Positions 31,526-45,087 of a stretch of DNA of 64,000 bases are shown one piece after another (position 1 is the first letter of the stretch; each line of letters opens with the position of its first letter). Source of the DNA: Persicaria tinctoria. Its lineage: Eukaryota; Streptophyta; Magnoliopsida; Caryophyllales; Polygonaceae. The notes under the pieces were generated by a model. It was not told where the DNA came from. It was given only the letters and a program-made list of their open reading frames with translations, and made no database searches. Made by a program: the position numbers and the translations under genes. The stretch lies in the NCBI GenBank assembly GCA_037127255.1, contig JBANSL010000009.1:37345475-37409474 (forward strand), written 5' to 3'.

Positions 31526-34500
31526 TGTAACGGCCCAGGATTATGATTCCCGAGTTACGTTTCGAGGGATAAAACCCCTCGTTAGGATCTTGCGCTCCGA
31601 GTACAAGTTGAAGGTTTGAAATCGAAGATCTGTAGTTTAAAGCGGGATTTCGCACCCAAATTCGTAAGGTCCGTTGGAGACCCCGGGGTAAACCCCTGTG
31701 CCTGTCCTAAGTCTACAACGTGGAAAATCCATTTAGGCATACAACCAACATAAGTGAAGTTAAAGCAAAATACAATCCCAAAGGTGCCACAGCAGAGCCG
31801 GGACAACACAACGTAAAAGAGTATAAAAGAGAGGGAGTCTAGTGGTCTCTCGAGCTCTCAATCTAACGCCCAAAAGTCTGAACCCGCCAAGCATCCATAT
31901 AAGCAAAGATAGTGGCTAGCGGTTACCTGAATCTAAAAAAAATAAGGGGGATCTGGGTCAATCATCAGGCCACTCATGTGCGTGTGTAAACACACTCTGA
32001 GAGGCATATAATAAGCATCATATTCCTAAGATGAAATGCGTAATGTAAGGCGGAACTTAAACAGACAAGCATACGAATAATTAAGTGCGGACATAAATAA
32101 AGAGGCGCGCAGTCACTAAAATGCCAAATAGCATGTCCCTCTAGGCTCCTAAGGAATCCTCTAGCAACTCCCTTCGAAGGGAACTACCTCACCCACGGTG
32201 CAGGCAATCCCTACGTAAAGAGCCTACTATAACTATGATGGAAAGGCAAACAACGACACCCATAAAAGGCCTAATGCTCTAAGAGTCCTATGGCGACTTA
32301 TTACCAAAAAGCCTACCTCACTCATCAAGTGCAAGCAACTTTCTATAATAAGCCCCACTAAGATGACAAGAATAGAGAAAAATGTCACATCCAATAAACA
32401 CCTATAATGACCGTTTTCTAGCAAAGACATATAGCAAGTCATATGGTTTCCATTTTAGATCCTAAGCGTGATTCTAAGTCGTATGGTGCATGAACACTAG
32501 CCTACTATATAACATCCAGTGCATAGAGCGCCCATCATGAGTAAGTTCAAAGAACTTACCTGGAGAAGCGCGGAATCCAAGCAATACAACAATTAAGCAA
32601 GTCCAGGCAGATTAGAGCTCACCTAGAAGATAGGCAACATAATAAGTCTAAGTCTAACTTACACAAAGCATATCAAACAACACACACAAGATTCAACAAC
32701 ATTTATGTCTCAATTCAATTTCTCACCTCGTTTCATCATCTCATATCGTATTCAACATATATAATCCGCCGTCTCATCTGCTTAAGATAGCATCCATATC
32801 ATAATTAGCCAAATTCGCATACTATTATTTTATACTCAATACTTTGCATACGAATATATATCATCATCATCATCATAGTTAACTAACCTTTAATCTCATA
32901 TATAATTCACCACAAGTCATGCTATTAGTCACACATATCATGATGTTAGTCAAACGATTATTTTATCATGCTAGTTAGTCATCGAATAAGTCGGATTCCC
33001 AAGTTAGTCCCAAATCCATTTCAAAATTCAAATTAAACAGTTACGAATTTCGACTCTTGAAAATACTCGCTAAATTCATTTTTAATCTCTAAGTCCAAAT
33101 AATATTATATGATATTTTAAATACCCCTTTATTAACCACTTTTCATAAAATATATTCCAAATCCTTTAAAATTCCAACCATTTTTATTTAATAAAACCAA
33201 CCCTTTAGAAAATCTCCAAAATAATATTTTTCCTTTTAAATCCTCAAATAATATTAATTAGCTAAATAAATAATTAAATAAGTAAACGGTTAAACCCGAA
33301 CCGAACCGAACCCATTTAAATCCAACCGAACCGAACCCACGAATAAAACCCAACTGGAATAAATAATATAAAGAGCATGGAGGTGGCCCCACAATTCATC
33401 TTCTTCTTCGTTTCAAGCCGGAGGTTCTCGCCCCGCCATGGTTGCCACTGCTCCGCCGAGGAATTTCGCCGGTGAGCCTGAGCTCCACCTCCCGACCTCC
33501 TTCGCTGGCGTTGCTCTGCGCTCAGCTCCACCTCGCCTCGCTAGCTCGCTCGTCGTTCGCACTCCCGGCCTCGTTCCCTTGCAGCGCTCTCAAGCTTGCC
33601 TCGCCCTCTCGGACACACTCTCGAGCTCGTCGGAGCTCTCGAGCCCATCCGATCGACCCGCACTCAGCCCTCACTCACTCTTTACTAATCTAAACATCGA
33701 AGGAAACATGGATTCGAATTGAGGAAGGAAAGAAACGGCGGAAGCTCACCGAGATGATTCGCGACTTCGGAGCTCTAGATCGGAGGTCTGGGCGTCGTCG
33801 GTGGGTCGCGATAGCTTATCGGACCTGCGTCGAACATGGGGGAGTGTGATGAAGGAGCTCGGGGGTAATTTGGATCGGAAACGAAGGAGGACGGCTTACC
33901 GGAAGATTGTTCGCGCTCGAACGGGGCGACGGGGTTTCGGTGGCCTTCGGCGGCGCTGGGGAGCTTCTGGGCTGCTCCGGCTGCTGGTGATGGCTCTGAG
34001 GGGTGCGTGGGACCTTCTGCTGGTGGCTCGAGGTGGAAGGAGGGAAGAAGGAGGAGGAGACGGTGGTGATGGAATGGTGGCGACGATGATGTTGGTAAAA
34101 ATGGTGATGGTGACGATGTGTGATGTAGATGAATCAAAATGGAGCGGGAATGGTCCACCGATGGGAGCGGGAGAGTGAGGGAGGGAGTCGGTGAAGGTGA
34201 TGGTGAAGAACGATGATGATGACAGTGATGGTGAGAAGGTGAATGTAATGGGTGAAATAGGCAGGGGGATGGGTTCGGGTTGCAGGGTAAGGTAGGAGGG
34301 AGTGGGTGGGCGTAGAGTGTGAAATTGGTTAAAACAATACCCGGAATAAATCCCGAATATGTGAATTTTGAAGCCCGTAATCAGTTCTCAAATGTTAGTT
34401 TTCGTGACTCTCGCTCTCTCGATTAATTAGATTTTTTTTAAATCGACAAGGATGTCGCCATCCGATAATTATTTTGAATTTTCGAGGTAAAAGAATGGAA

Positions 34501-34620
34501 ATTATTTGTCAAATTTTATATTCCGGTCGGAATCCGCTAAACGAGTTTTAAAACCGATTAAATTTCATTTTTAATTCTCTTTTTCCGAAAAAATAGGATT
34601 TGAAAATCCGAGCCTTTACA
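31526..34620 (-). repeat. Solo LTR (LARD C) inside LARD B
   Basis: A 3095-bp single LTR starting TGTAACGGCCCAGG and ending GAGCCTTTACA, flanked by TCAAA at 31521-31525 and 34621-34625. Its GC-rich core (about 33330-34200) resembles the LARD A core rather than that of LARD B, but it is more diverged and lacks the AACGGCCGTT palindrome. A solo LTR with matching TSDs is the usual product of recombination between the two LTRs of one element. The ORFs on both strands near 33438-34178 are not considered genes. Confidence 0.9.
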
Positions 34621-37600
34621 TCAAAATCGTTGAAATTCTTGGTAACATTTATTCTTTAAAATTTCAAGTAAGATCTTTTCAAACCGCTCAAAATCTTCAA
34701 ATAAGACGTTTAACCAAGCGACTTTACACCAAAACAAGTAAAATCTTTTTGACCAAAATTTTGTCAAAATCCTCAAAAACCAAATCAGTTTCTTGCATAC
34801 CAAACAATCAAATTCAGAAGCTGGGAGATGGAATCATCCACCTCTAAGGGCTAATCCCATATTCTCTTCCTAGTTTCCATAATCAAATCAATCTATCAGT
34901 CTCAATTCAAGCAAGATTCACGAGCCATAGGCAATGCATAACCACATAACCAATATATCCTCAACTAGTATATCATATGACAAGTCTCAAACATATGCCA
35001 GCACATTTCCACAAGATCACATCAATGTCTCCACATCATACTAAAGGCCATAATATGCATCTATGCTCGAATCATAACACACATCTCGATATCACACCAA
35101 GTTCATAACAGGTACATCCTCATCATAAAGTCAACGAATCAATCTCATTGTCAACACAGCAACACAACAAGTCATGTTATTATGATTCCGTGAAAGGGGA
35201 GGTCAAACAGTATATCAGTCATCGAATGTCAGCATATTCAACAAACATCATCTTAACTCAACAGAATGTCATATAACGATTATTTAGAAATCTGGTGTCA
35301 CTATCTCATATATACAAATCATATTCATCCTCAAAGTCATATTCATCATTTAACATACCCATAATCATGCTTAACGATCATATAACCTAACATCATGCTT
35401 TATCACCCCATAATATCATATCATGTTTTCACATAGCAACACGTCATTATCTCATGATTCATATAACACATCGTAACATGCTTCTAAAATGCATACAGGG
35501 TAGTATTGCTTCAATATATCATGATAACACTAGTCACTACCAATTAGATTTCAGCATTGCATAATAACATGTAATATCATTCTGTATCAGATTCATCATA
35601 GTTGCTATCTAACATCATGCCAGCAATTATAAATAAATCACATAATCAAGAAAATTCTCACGTCATACCAGTCAAAATAAAATACAATCCCCACTCGCAA
35701 GCCAAGATTAATCCTCTTCTAGACTCAACAACGTCAACTCAGATAAAAATTCTCCAAAGAAATCCCAATTCATCTCGATGCTCAAATCTTACCCCTCCTT
35801 CCGCCAATCACTACCACACCATCCACCTCTAAAAATCCAACTCCTATCTATAACGTCACACCCAAGTACCTCTAATACCCTGTCCTCAATATTCACGAGC
35901 CCTTCCTTACACTTCTCGTACTACCCGAAGCATCACCAACATCACCTAGAAGCTCATCAGAACCACCAACATTGCCTCCCAAAAATCCCAAAGCTCACTC
36001 AGTCTTACTTAAGCCATCATCCCTCTCTCGCAACTCACCTTCTAGTACCATCGATCATCCCAACCACCTAAAATTCTTTCACCACTCTCCAACCACGCTA
36101 CCAAGTGACCTCCCCCACATGTTGAAGGAAGAAGCAATCATGAAAATCATCAAACATAAGGTCTACATCATATCAACTAGCATTTATAACATAACATCAT
36201 GGATTCAACAAGTCTCAGTTAAACATCATGCTCAATAACCATCGCAACCATCATATATGAACATAATCAAGTCAAGCTAGCATGTTGCATTATAACCTTA
36301 TCAGATACAATCCAGGCTTCTTCGCATATGTAGTTCACATTTTACAGGCAAAGGAATTCAAATCATGCTTAGCAACTCAGCGTAGCAACAAGTCAAGACA
36401 TCATGGTATATGAGATCTACAAGTCATCAAATCATATCATCATAGGCAACGGGCAATCAAGTAAAAGTCAACACCAGGTCAGCACATCAACACGTAATCT
36501 CATCGTCAGGTTAGTGCAATATCATTGTCAATAAATTCAAAAGGGTTAGCAATTTGAACAGAGAACATTCTCGCTTGCAAGCCATATCTTACTAGTAACC
36601 ATAATTCTTGATGCGTGCCCGTTCCGTCGACATCATTGATCCTGAGGCCCATGGGTTATGGGCCCACACTTCCGTTGCGCTATTCTATCACTATCCAACT
36701 CCTCATTCTTTTTTCCCATGCGGTCGCTCGTCTAATGTATCGCGCAGGAGTCCAAGTTAGTGAAGATAGGGGAGTGACAAGAGTGGACAACCCAAATTCC
36801 CTTCGGGGACAAAAATGGACCACAACTAAAGACGACAACTAGAGACGAAATTCCGACTCGAGAATAGCAACGATGCCCTTATGGAAGTCTATTTAGGTGA
36901 TAATTTGTGACAAGTAGCAAGAGTTCATCACAAGCAAACCAACCATATCAATCCACACTAACATGTACCTATCTCAAGGAACAACAACATGCATGTACAT
37001 TTCTAAAAACACGATTGAGGCCTATATCGATGCATGCGAAGCAAAATAACAGTCTATTATTCCATGAAAGCCATAATGCCTAGTTGCCCTAAACGAGATA
37101 TGCAGGATTTAACAAAAGAGCAAGTATCACATATACGGACAATGCATGAGCAAGATATACACACTAACAAGTGAAGTCAAATATAGCATGGCGAGGTATA
37201 ACCAGATTACGTGTTGGACGAGAACACATAGGAACATCATAAAAATTATCACTTATGGAAGCAATGATCATGTGATAGTTCAAGGATGGCATGTAATCAT
37301 GTGAAGAGGTGCATTTAGAAGGCATATAAAAGGATAACTATCTATGGAACAAGTACAGCATGTAATCATTGTGGAAAGCAGACGCCCTACAAGATACTAC
37401 TATCACATATCAAAACGTGACTACAATCAAAGCAATTCGACTAGATTCATTCGAACATTCATGCATCCTACGTATGTGAAGACATGATATAGTGTGGTGA
37501 GTGATCATACGAGGTGCCAAGTCATACATCTATGCAAGCACGAGAGGATATCATAGAGTAATAGGGAACACTACCAAACGATAACATGACAGCGTACTAG

Positions 37601-39264
37601 GATTTACCATTATAAAAAGCAAGTTGATCATCATATTCAACATCAATCTATTCAGGATGAGTGAAACATGTTAAGAGAACAGAAGGGTGGGAGAACCACA
37701 CTATCAGGGACCTAGTTCAAGAGAGAATCAGCAATAATGTAGACAAGGTATTCACACAAGTCACAGCCAAGGGTTCTACATGATACTAATGGCTCAACAT
37801 AACATATAATACATATAAACATTTAATTGATCATTACAACGGTACGCAAGAAATCAATCACTCATATTCCACGATATAGGAGCATGAGAAAAGTTAAATG
37901 ATGCATAATACAAGTCTAAGTAATGGGCAATATGATTAGAATACGGGGCATGAGTGCAGATCAACACATACTGGGATGAAACATGCATTTTCCAAGACTC
38001 AATTATACCACATATTTTCCATTCAACACAAGTAACACACAACAATATTATGTGTAAAATAATCAACAATAGCTAATCTGGCAAATACAAAATAGATGGG
38101 CATGATATGGATTCTTGTCACAAAAAGGATAATAAGCATTGACATGTCGTCATCCAACTTGCTAAAGCGATAATCTACAAGCATTCCTGCAAAGAGGAGT
38201 TGATCACACTATCATGAACCTAATCTAGGAGGAAATAACGATCATGCATGTTCTTATCATATGGTTCATGCTTCCAATCAATGATACAATCAATAGGTCA
38301 AGTAAACATGCTATAACAACATACAATCATAATAGAAGGCAAGACACAACACGAGACTCAAGCAATATAATCAATCACATATGTAATAGCAGGAGCAGCC
38401 TGTACTAATGGTCATTCGCAAAGTATATGCAGGAGGCTATAAAATCATGTCATGCAATTCAGAGAGAGCCACCATTACAACCAGACAGAGATCCCTAAGG
38501 GCAACCATTGACCTTCCCAACCGACTCATCACCTCTCTTCCCGTGGGACTCCGACATGACTCTTTATGGCAAGAAGACATTGGTCGATCATCATAAGGAT
38601 TGAGAAAGACAGCCTCAGAAACACCTTACTCTTGACTCAAAATGACATCAAGAACTACCTTCCAATACTCACTCAAACCACCTTCATGTACATACATGAG
38701 TTTCCGACACAATGTGTTTACCAACCCGATTCCCCGTGAAAGACACTGACAACCAGGAGAAAGATTTGGTAGAACCAGAAAGGGTTTAACATAGTGGAAG
38801 AGGCCGTTCCACACAAGTTGTGCTTGACCATATAGAAATAAAGGTACTCCCGCTATCCCGTTTGCACAGACAAGTCAGTACACATTTCATTGTTAGGCAT
38901 ACAAATCAGACATCAGCATATCAAGCACTCAGCATAGAAACAGTCAATGACAATCATAATGATCTCCTTGGAGTCTCCCAACCCATCTGTAAAGAACAAG
39001 CTGATATTTGGCCTACCGTTCCCAACTACACCCAATAGGGGTAGTCTAGTGCCTTTACTACCCACTCGCGTCCCCGTTTGGTCGGTTTTCCTCTTTTATT
39101 ACAAGTCAAGTTCAATACTTAGTCCAATTTCGGTTAGGCATCTTAAGTTCATTTTTCCCCTTTAAATCCGTTTCAAAAGTCGTTGAAATTCATGGGCGGT
39201 TTCTAAAACATACACTCGACCCTTGTGTACCCGAATTGCACAACCTCAGCTCTGATACCATCTT
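34621..39264 (-). other. LARD B internal domain, right part
   Basis: About 4.6 kb of AT-rich, non-coding sequence ending in the iMet primer site. The longest ORFs are under 100 codons and have no known motif. It carries the blocks shared with LARD A. No sign of gag or pol. Confidence 0.85.
39249..39260 (-). other. Primer-binding site for initiator tRNA-Met, LARD B
   Basis: TGGTATCAGAGC on the minus strand, four bases from the LTR that starts at 39265. Confidence 0.9.
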
Positions 39265-42200
39265 TGTAACGGCCTAGAATTATGATTTCCGGGTTACGTT
39301 TCAAGGGATGAAAACCCTTGTTCGGATCTTGCAATCCAGGTACGGGTCGATGTCTCAAACTCATTTTTAAGGTCAGTAATAAACAGGGATTTCGAACCCT
39401 AAAAGTATCGTAGGGCCGTTGGGTACCCTTAACATGTCCTAAGACTATGTCGCGAAATTCAGTTCAAATGAAAGTAAAGCGGAAACAAAGTTAGGATACA
39501 AAGTGTCACGGCAGAGCCGGGTCAAAACCAAAACGTAAGCGAATGATTACTATTTATACCAAGTTAGAGAATTAGCCAGGTTCTTCAATTCGCCAAAAGG
39601 AAACCCCGTCATATAGACATCGAGTACTCAAAATCTGCAGATAATACCTTAAAAAAAAGAACGGGGAAAGGAGTCAGATCAAGCCACTCACGCGGGACCG
39701 GCAGTCCTCGTTGAGGCCACATAGTATGTGCTATACCTAATAAAGATGCTCTAATGCAGTACAAAAGTCAAACACACTAGCATGCTCCTAGTTATAATAA
39801 TGTGCAGAAATACTGTACGTAAAGGGGCCCAAGACAATGCCAAATGGCATATCCCTCTCCTACCTCCACCCCCTTCCGATAGGGCGGAGACTGGCCAGCT
39901 CGTGAATGCATTCCATCATAATCGGGGGGCACGCATGCCTAACCCGCTCCACAATAAAGCCCGCATGCATCTCATAATATAAGGAAGTTCATGACTCGAT
40001 TGACTCAGGGTACCCGATGAGGCTGGGCTACCCTATGACCCTAGCAAAGACTCTAGGACTATCACAGATAACGGCCGTTCTGTTTCAAACGCATAAAGTA
40101 AGCAGATGCTCATTCAATTAGTGCAACCTAAACAGGATACTACATGGCATGCTTTTATGCATATGCAACACCTAACATAAAATGCAACAACAGGCATGAA
40201 TGTCCAACCTGAGTAAGCCCCCTAGGGAACTTACCTGAAGATGCAGAACAGCAAGATACCACATGCAATGGCCCAAATGCAAATCCAAAGCAACCCCAAA
40301 AGCAATACTCACCTATCATCAAGTCATTTTCATAAGCTACCGGTCCATCATTCATACATACAAAACCCAAGTTCGCAACATTCTCAAAATCAATCGATAA
40401 TAACACCATTTTCCAAAACTTTTCCGATACGATAAACATCAACCAAAATCATTCTTCCAATCAAACCCATTGATAAAATCGTACCAACCATACTTTCCAA
40501 ACTCTTAAATCCCAAATTGAGTCAACTCATATTCAAAATAATTTCTCAAATCATACTTGGCCAAATTCCGACGTTTATCATTTAAATCCTTAACAAGTCC
40601 CCAAAATCATATTATTAACACAATCCCGGCATGTTTATTTCCAAAATCATTACATAAATAAATTTCGACATTAAACCACCAAAACAATTCTATTTTCACA
40701 ACCATATTTATAATTTAAAGCCCACAATTCGTTTCAATTTCTAAAATCACAATTTAAAACATCACTAAATACATATTCTAATTAATCACACTTGTAAATA
40801 ATTTTATAATATAATAGTAATTTTCAGAGAATATTTTAACACAAAAACAGAATAATACCTTAATAATAACAATCTAGCAAATAAAAATTATATGAAACTA
40901 TATACTAACATAACCACATAAATAATACATAATCAATAAAATCTGAATTTAAAACACCCAAAAGCCCAACTCCTCTCACAAGAATCCGGATCCGGCCCAG
41001 AAGAGGAAGAAAAGGCCCAAGGTCTGAAAGGGGAACCCGTTTCCCTGACCCGATACCCGGCCCAAAGAAGAAAAGAAAGAAAAGGATACCCGACCCATCA
41101 AACTTTCTTCCCCAAACCCAGAAAAGAGCTCCGCGGTTTTTTTGACGGAAGGAGAACGGAAGAGAGAGGAGGAAACCAGAGCCGGCCGGCGACCTCTTCT
41201 CTGACTCAAACCCAGATCGATCGAAACCCTTCCCTGACCCCAACAACACCATAGAGACGAAACCAGAGCAAGGAGGAGGAAATCGAGACATTACCGAAGG
41301 TCTTCGAAAAGCGACGCCGAGGGTGCTCCGACTGCGACTCCGGCTGAAATCGACGGGGAAGACTGCCTGGCTCAAGCCTAGGAAGGGATAGGGTAAGAGT
41401 ACGAACTTGATTGAACGAGATTTGAATCAAAACGAGAGTGAAAAATGAAGTGAACCTCCACGGAAAACAGGGCGCTCGCGGCTCCGACAGGCCTCCCGAC
41501 TTCGATGGAGACTCCTCGCTGTTGCTGCTGCTACTTGAAGGGAAGAGCAAGAGAGAGAGATGCTGCTGCTCGAAGAGGAAGGCGGGGAAAGAAGGGCTCG
41601 GCTGCGCTGCTGGTGGTTTCTGGCAGCTCCGGGAAGGTGAGGAGATGCTGGTGGGTGCTGCTCGATGGTGTTCTCGGCGGTGAGAAGAGGTGGAGTGAGG
41701 TGTTTTGTGTAGGGTTGGTTTGGATTCGAATCAAGGAGGGGGAAGTAGGCTGGAGGTAAACCAAGCAAGGAGGAGATGGAGTGGGCTTCCATTAGACAGG
41801 AAATTGGCATGGGTTTGGTTTCAATCTCTGAAATAAGGGGCTGAGTCAAAGAAGGGGGAGGGGGTCTGAAATAGGCGTGCAGTTTCAAAACAAGGGTTGG
41901 TTTGACCCTTGCTATAAGATGGGAAACAAGAGATAGGGGGAAGAGGGGGTGTGGGAGATGTTTAATTAAAATGGGAAAGGGTGAGCTAGAAGACAAGGGG
42001 AAGGAGAGAGAGTATGAACTGTTAGTCACTTGTTCTGTCCAAAATTCAATTGGGAGAGGGGGGATAAAAGGTGGTCAATTTTTTCTCTAATTGCCCAAAC
42101 ATTACAATGATCCTTATCCAAATCATACCACAATTGATAATAACTTAAAATTGAAATAGGGATAAAAGACCGAGACATTTGAGGTGGAAGACATAAGGAA

Positions 42201-42515
42201 TATGATCCCAAGGAAAATACCCGGAAAAGAAATAGAGTAGAATAAAATAAATCATGAAACCCGCTCACTCGACTTTAACCCGACTCAAAAGATATAAAGC
42301 TTAAAACTTCAAATTCAAATCGAATTCTCGAACTGAATAAAATTATATTATACTTTCGAATTTTAGCAAGCGAAAGCGAAAATAAATCTGAATGAAAGTC
42401 CATTTAAAATAATCATATGCCGGAATTCATTTTAAGAGATTTTAGTTAACCCGATTTAAATTCATATTTAATCTCTTTTTCCGAGAATTAGGATTTAAAA
42501 ATCCGGGCCTTTACA
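39265..42515 (-). repeat. Right (5') LTR of LARD B
   Basis: A 3251-bp uninterrupted copy that starts TGTAACGGCC and ends GGGCCTTTACA, followed by the TSD CAGGT. It shows the LTR before LARD A entered the other copy: around 41490 the sequence reads straight through the interrupted site. It contains the AACGGCCGTT palindrome near 40070 and the GC-rich core at 40970-41860 with spurious ORFs on both strands. Confidence 0.92.
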
Positions 42516-43263
42516 CAGGTTATAACCATTAAAGAAATTCTACATTCTAAACCATCTATTCTGAATTTTGAGGACCTTTGTTTTATTTGGCAATCAATAT
42601 GGGAAACCAGGAATAACATAATTTTCGAAAGTAAAAACATCCAGTCTATCTCACAAATTGCGATTCGATCTTATGTGCAGGTGAGAGATTGGTTGAATGC
42701 CAATCTCAATAGAAGTCCGAAATAAGACAGACGAAGGTATGTGATCAGATGGAAAAAACCGCCTAGGGCCACCTACAAAATTAATGTAGATGGCTCAACT
42801 AAACCTACTGGTTTCTGCCAGGTAGGTGGGATACTTAGGGATTGTGAGGGAACTGTGATGGATACTTTTCAGCAGCAGGTAGATAGTGGCTCCGCTATCC
42901 AAACCGAAGCAGCTGCATTTTGTGCAGGTACGAAAATGGCTTGGCAAAAAGGCTTACGCAGAGTAATAATAGAAGGTCACTGTTTGGAAGTAATCAAGGT
43001 TGTCAACGATAATGCAAGGCGCAGATGGGAGATATAGTGGCAAATTGAGCTAATCAAGAAGATGCAATCGGAATTTGAGCACATAGAGATTAAACATTGT
43101 TTCCGTGGAGCTAATGTAGGAGCAGATTTCATAGCTAGATCTAATGACAGTTGTAATATGGATACTCTCCCTTTGAATATGGAATTTTGTAACATCATCC
43201 GAAAGGATGATCAGGGTTGTGTTCTGGCTTAAGAACCGCCCCCTTTTTGCCTACTAAAAAAAA
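42516..43263 (+). pseudogene. LINE ORF2 C-terminus (RNase H) after LARD B, with poly(A)
   Basis: The continuation of the LINE at 15149-16908. The frame resumes directly after the CAGGT duplication with EILHSKPSILNFEDLCFIWQ, then a stop at about 42724. An RNase H domain follows (42741-43037 and beyond): D in INVDGSTK, E in IQTEAAAF, but H in place of the third Asp (IIEGHCLEV), and D in GADFIARS. A stop at about 43036 and the missing Asp make it inactive. The tail ends in eight or nine A at about 43255-43263. It is paralogous to the LINE fragment at 12888-14437. Confidence 0.87.
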
Positions 43264-45087
43264 GGCTAAAATTGGAAATTAAAATTTAGTTTGAAAAATC
43301 AGATTTTGAATACACAAAACTCCATGAATATAAATCTATATTAACGTTCGTTAAATTAATGAATATTTACTTTGTTAAATTAATACAACAATATGATAAT
43401 ATATATGAATATTTTCTTTGGTTGAAATGAATATTAAGTATATGATAATATGAATATTTCTTTGTTTAAAATGAATATTAAGTATGTATAGATTAATTGT
43501 ATATAAAAAAAACGTGTGTAACTTCAAATTCTTATCAAGGGTATAGTAATGAATACAACAGTGTAACGAAACGAATATCTACTTTGTTTGAAATGAATAT
43601 TAAGTATATATGGTATTGGAGATGCATGTATCATTGTACCCACTTATTAATAATGTAAGGGTTTTAAATTTTAAACTCATTTACAAATTTATCATTTATA
43701 TTATCTCTCACCTGATCAATATGAATGGAAAAAAAAATATTAGAACATGAAGGTTAAGAAGAAATTCTAGCTCTCCCCAAATCCTAAAACTATTTTATTC
43801 AAAAAAGAAAGGTTACGCATTTTGCCATAATTCCTAAAAAAAGAAAGGCTCACCATTTGTTGTACTAGCCAATTATTCATAATTGATGTCTAAAACAAAC
43901 ACACATTTGAATATTCCATTAAGTCTGGTGTCTATTAATGTATAAATAGTGTATACTATATATTAAATAATCTGGTGAAGATGTTCGATCACATCATATT
44001 CACTTTTATATAACATCATATTCACATGAATTTAACACCATATTCATGTTTATAATTTATATATATAGTATCGTTATCGACGTTCATGGCTAAAGATAAG
44101 TATGAGTTAAAATTACTACATTATGGCCACAAATGACACTAATTATGCATATTCAATATTCGATCATTTTAAAAAAAAATTATTCGATCATTTGAGTACT
44201 AAAGAATTATAAATTGAATGAATTTCAATCAATTAAACAAAATTATGAATAAATGAGTATTGCAAAAAACAATTTCGATTCATCTAACAAGGCTATAGGA
44301 CCATAGGTACAATATGAGTCTGATTTCAAACTTCAAAATTATGAATAAATGAGTACTAACAAAAATACAAATTGAATTCTTACATAGAGATGACAATAGA
44401 TGACGAGATTAATAATTTAAATACGGTTTTTCTATCCTAAGCATAGGATAAGATTCTAAATTGGAAAAGATCCCCTATCAAAAATGTAAGCGACCCTAAA
44501 AATCAAATTAAAAAAGGCTAAACTAATTAAACAAATTTTTTTTTAAAAAAAACAAACTCAGAGTCTTATCCTATATACCAAGGGGATAGAATAGAAAAAA
44601 TCGATTTAAATAATGGTTAAAATGAATGTATAATTTGAGGATTTATTTCAATGCTCAAACACTCTTGTTTGATCGACGAACTTCTTCATCATCACCTACG
44701 TGCAAAGAATAGTAAATCAAAATGTAAAACGTATATTACTATTGATACAGAAATAATTGAAATTCTGACCTATAATTCCATTGATGTATTTTTCACATAA
44801 ATCCTTGTATTCGTCGACGGTGAAAATCAATTCTCTTCTCAACACATCCAATAAGAAGCCGAAAATGGTTATTTGCATACAAATGAATTTGACCATTGCT
44901 ATATTGATTTGGATGAAATAATTAATCATTCCATGATTTACTCTCAAATTTATTCAAGGCATGTAATAAAATGAATAAATCACAAATTTCCTCTTCAATT
45001 AGTCTAGTATATCTAATCTAGTACGGTAGAGTTCATATAAACCTAAATCCCAACCATCCATTCCATCCTAATCCAACGCATATAAAT
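43264..45087. other. AT-rich region without genes
   Basis: No recognisable ORF. It holds degenerate tandem copies of a unit with TGAATATTAAGTATAT at 43340-43615 and a shorter repeat with AATTATGAATAAATGAGTA at about 44245 and 44335. If the surrounding inverted ends are real, this is the interior of the non-autonomous TIR element at 14940-45133. Confidence 0.55.
43340..43615 (+). repeat. Degenerate AT-rich tandem repeat
   Basis: Three to four imperfect copies of GAATAT-T-CTTTGTTTGAAATGAATATTAAGTAT-type units of uneven length. Confidence 0.65.

Larger units (their letters stand above)
16909..42515 (-). mobile_element. LARD B: long-LTR, non-coding retrotransposon with nested insertions
   Basis: The LTRs start TGTAACGGCC and end GGGCCTTTACA. 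TSD CAGGT is present at 16904-16908 and 42516-42520. A tRNA-iMet primer site (39249-39260) beside the right LTR puts the element on the minus strand. Its own length without nested elements is about 11.5 kb: two LTRs of about 3.25 kb and about 5 kb of internal DNA with no retroviral ORF. This is the pattern called LARD (large retrotransposon derivative). LARD A sits in its left LTR and a solo LTR in its interior. Confidence 0.9.
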
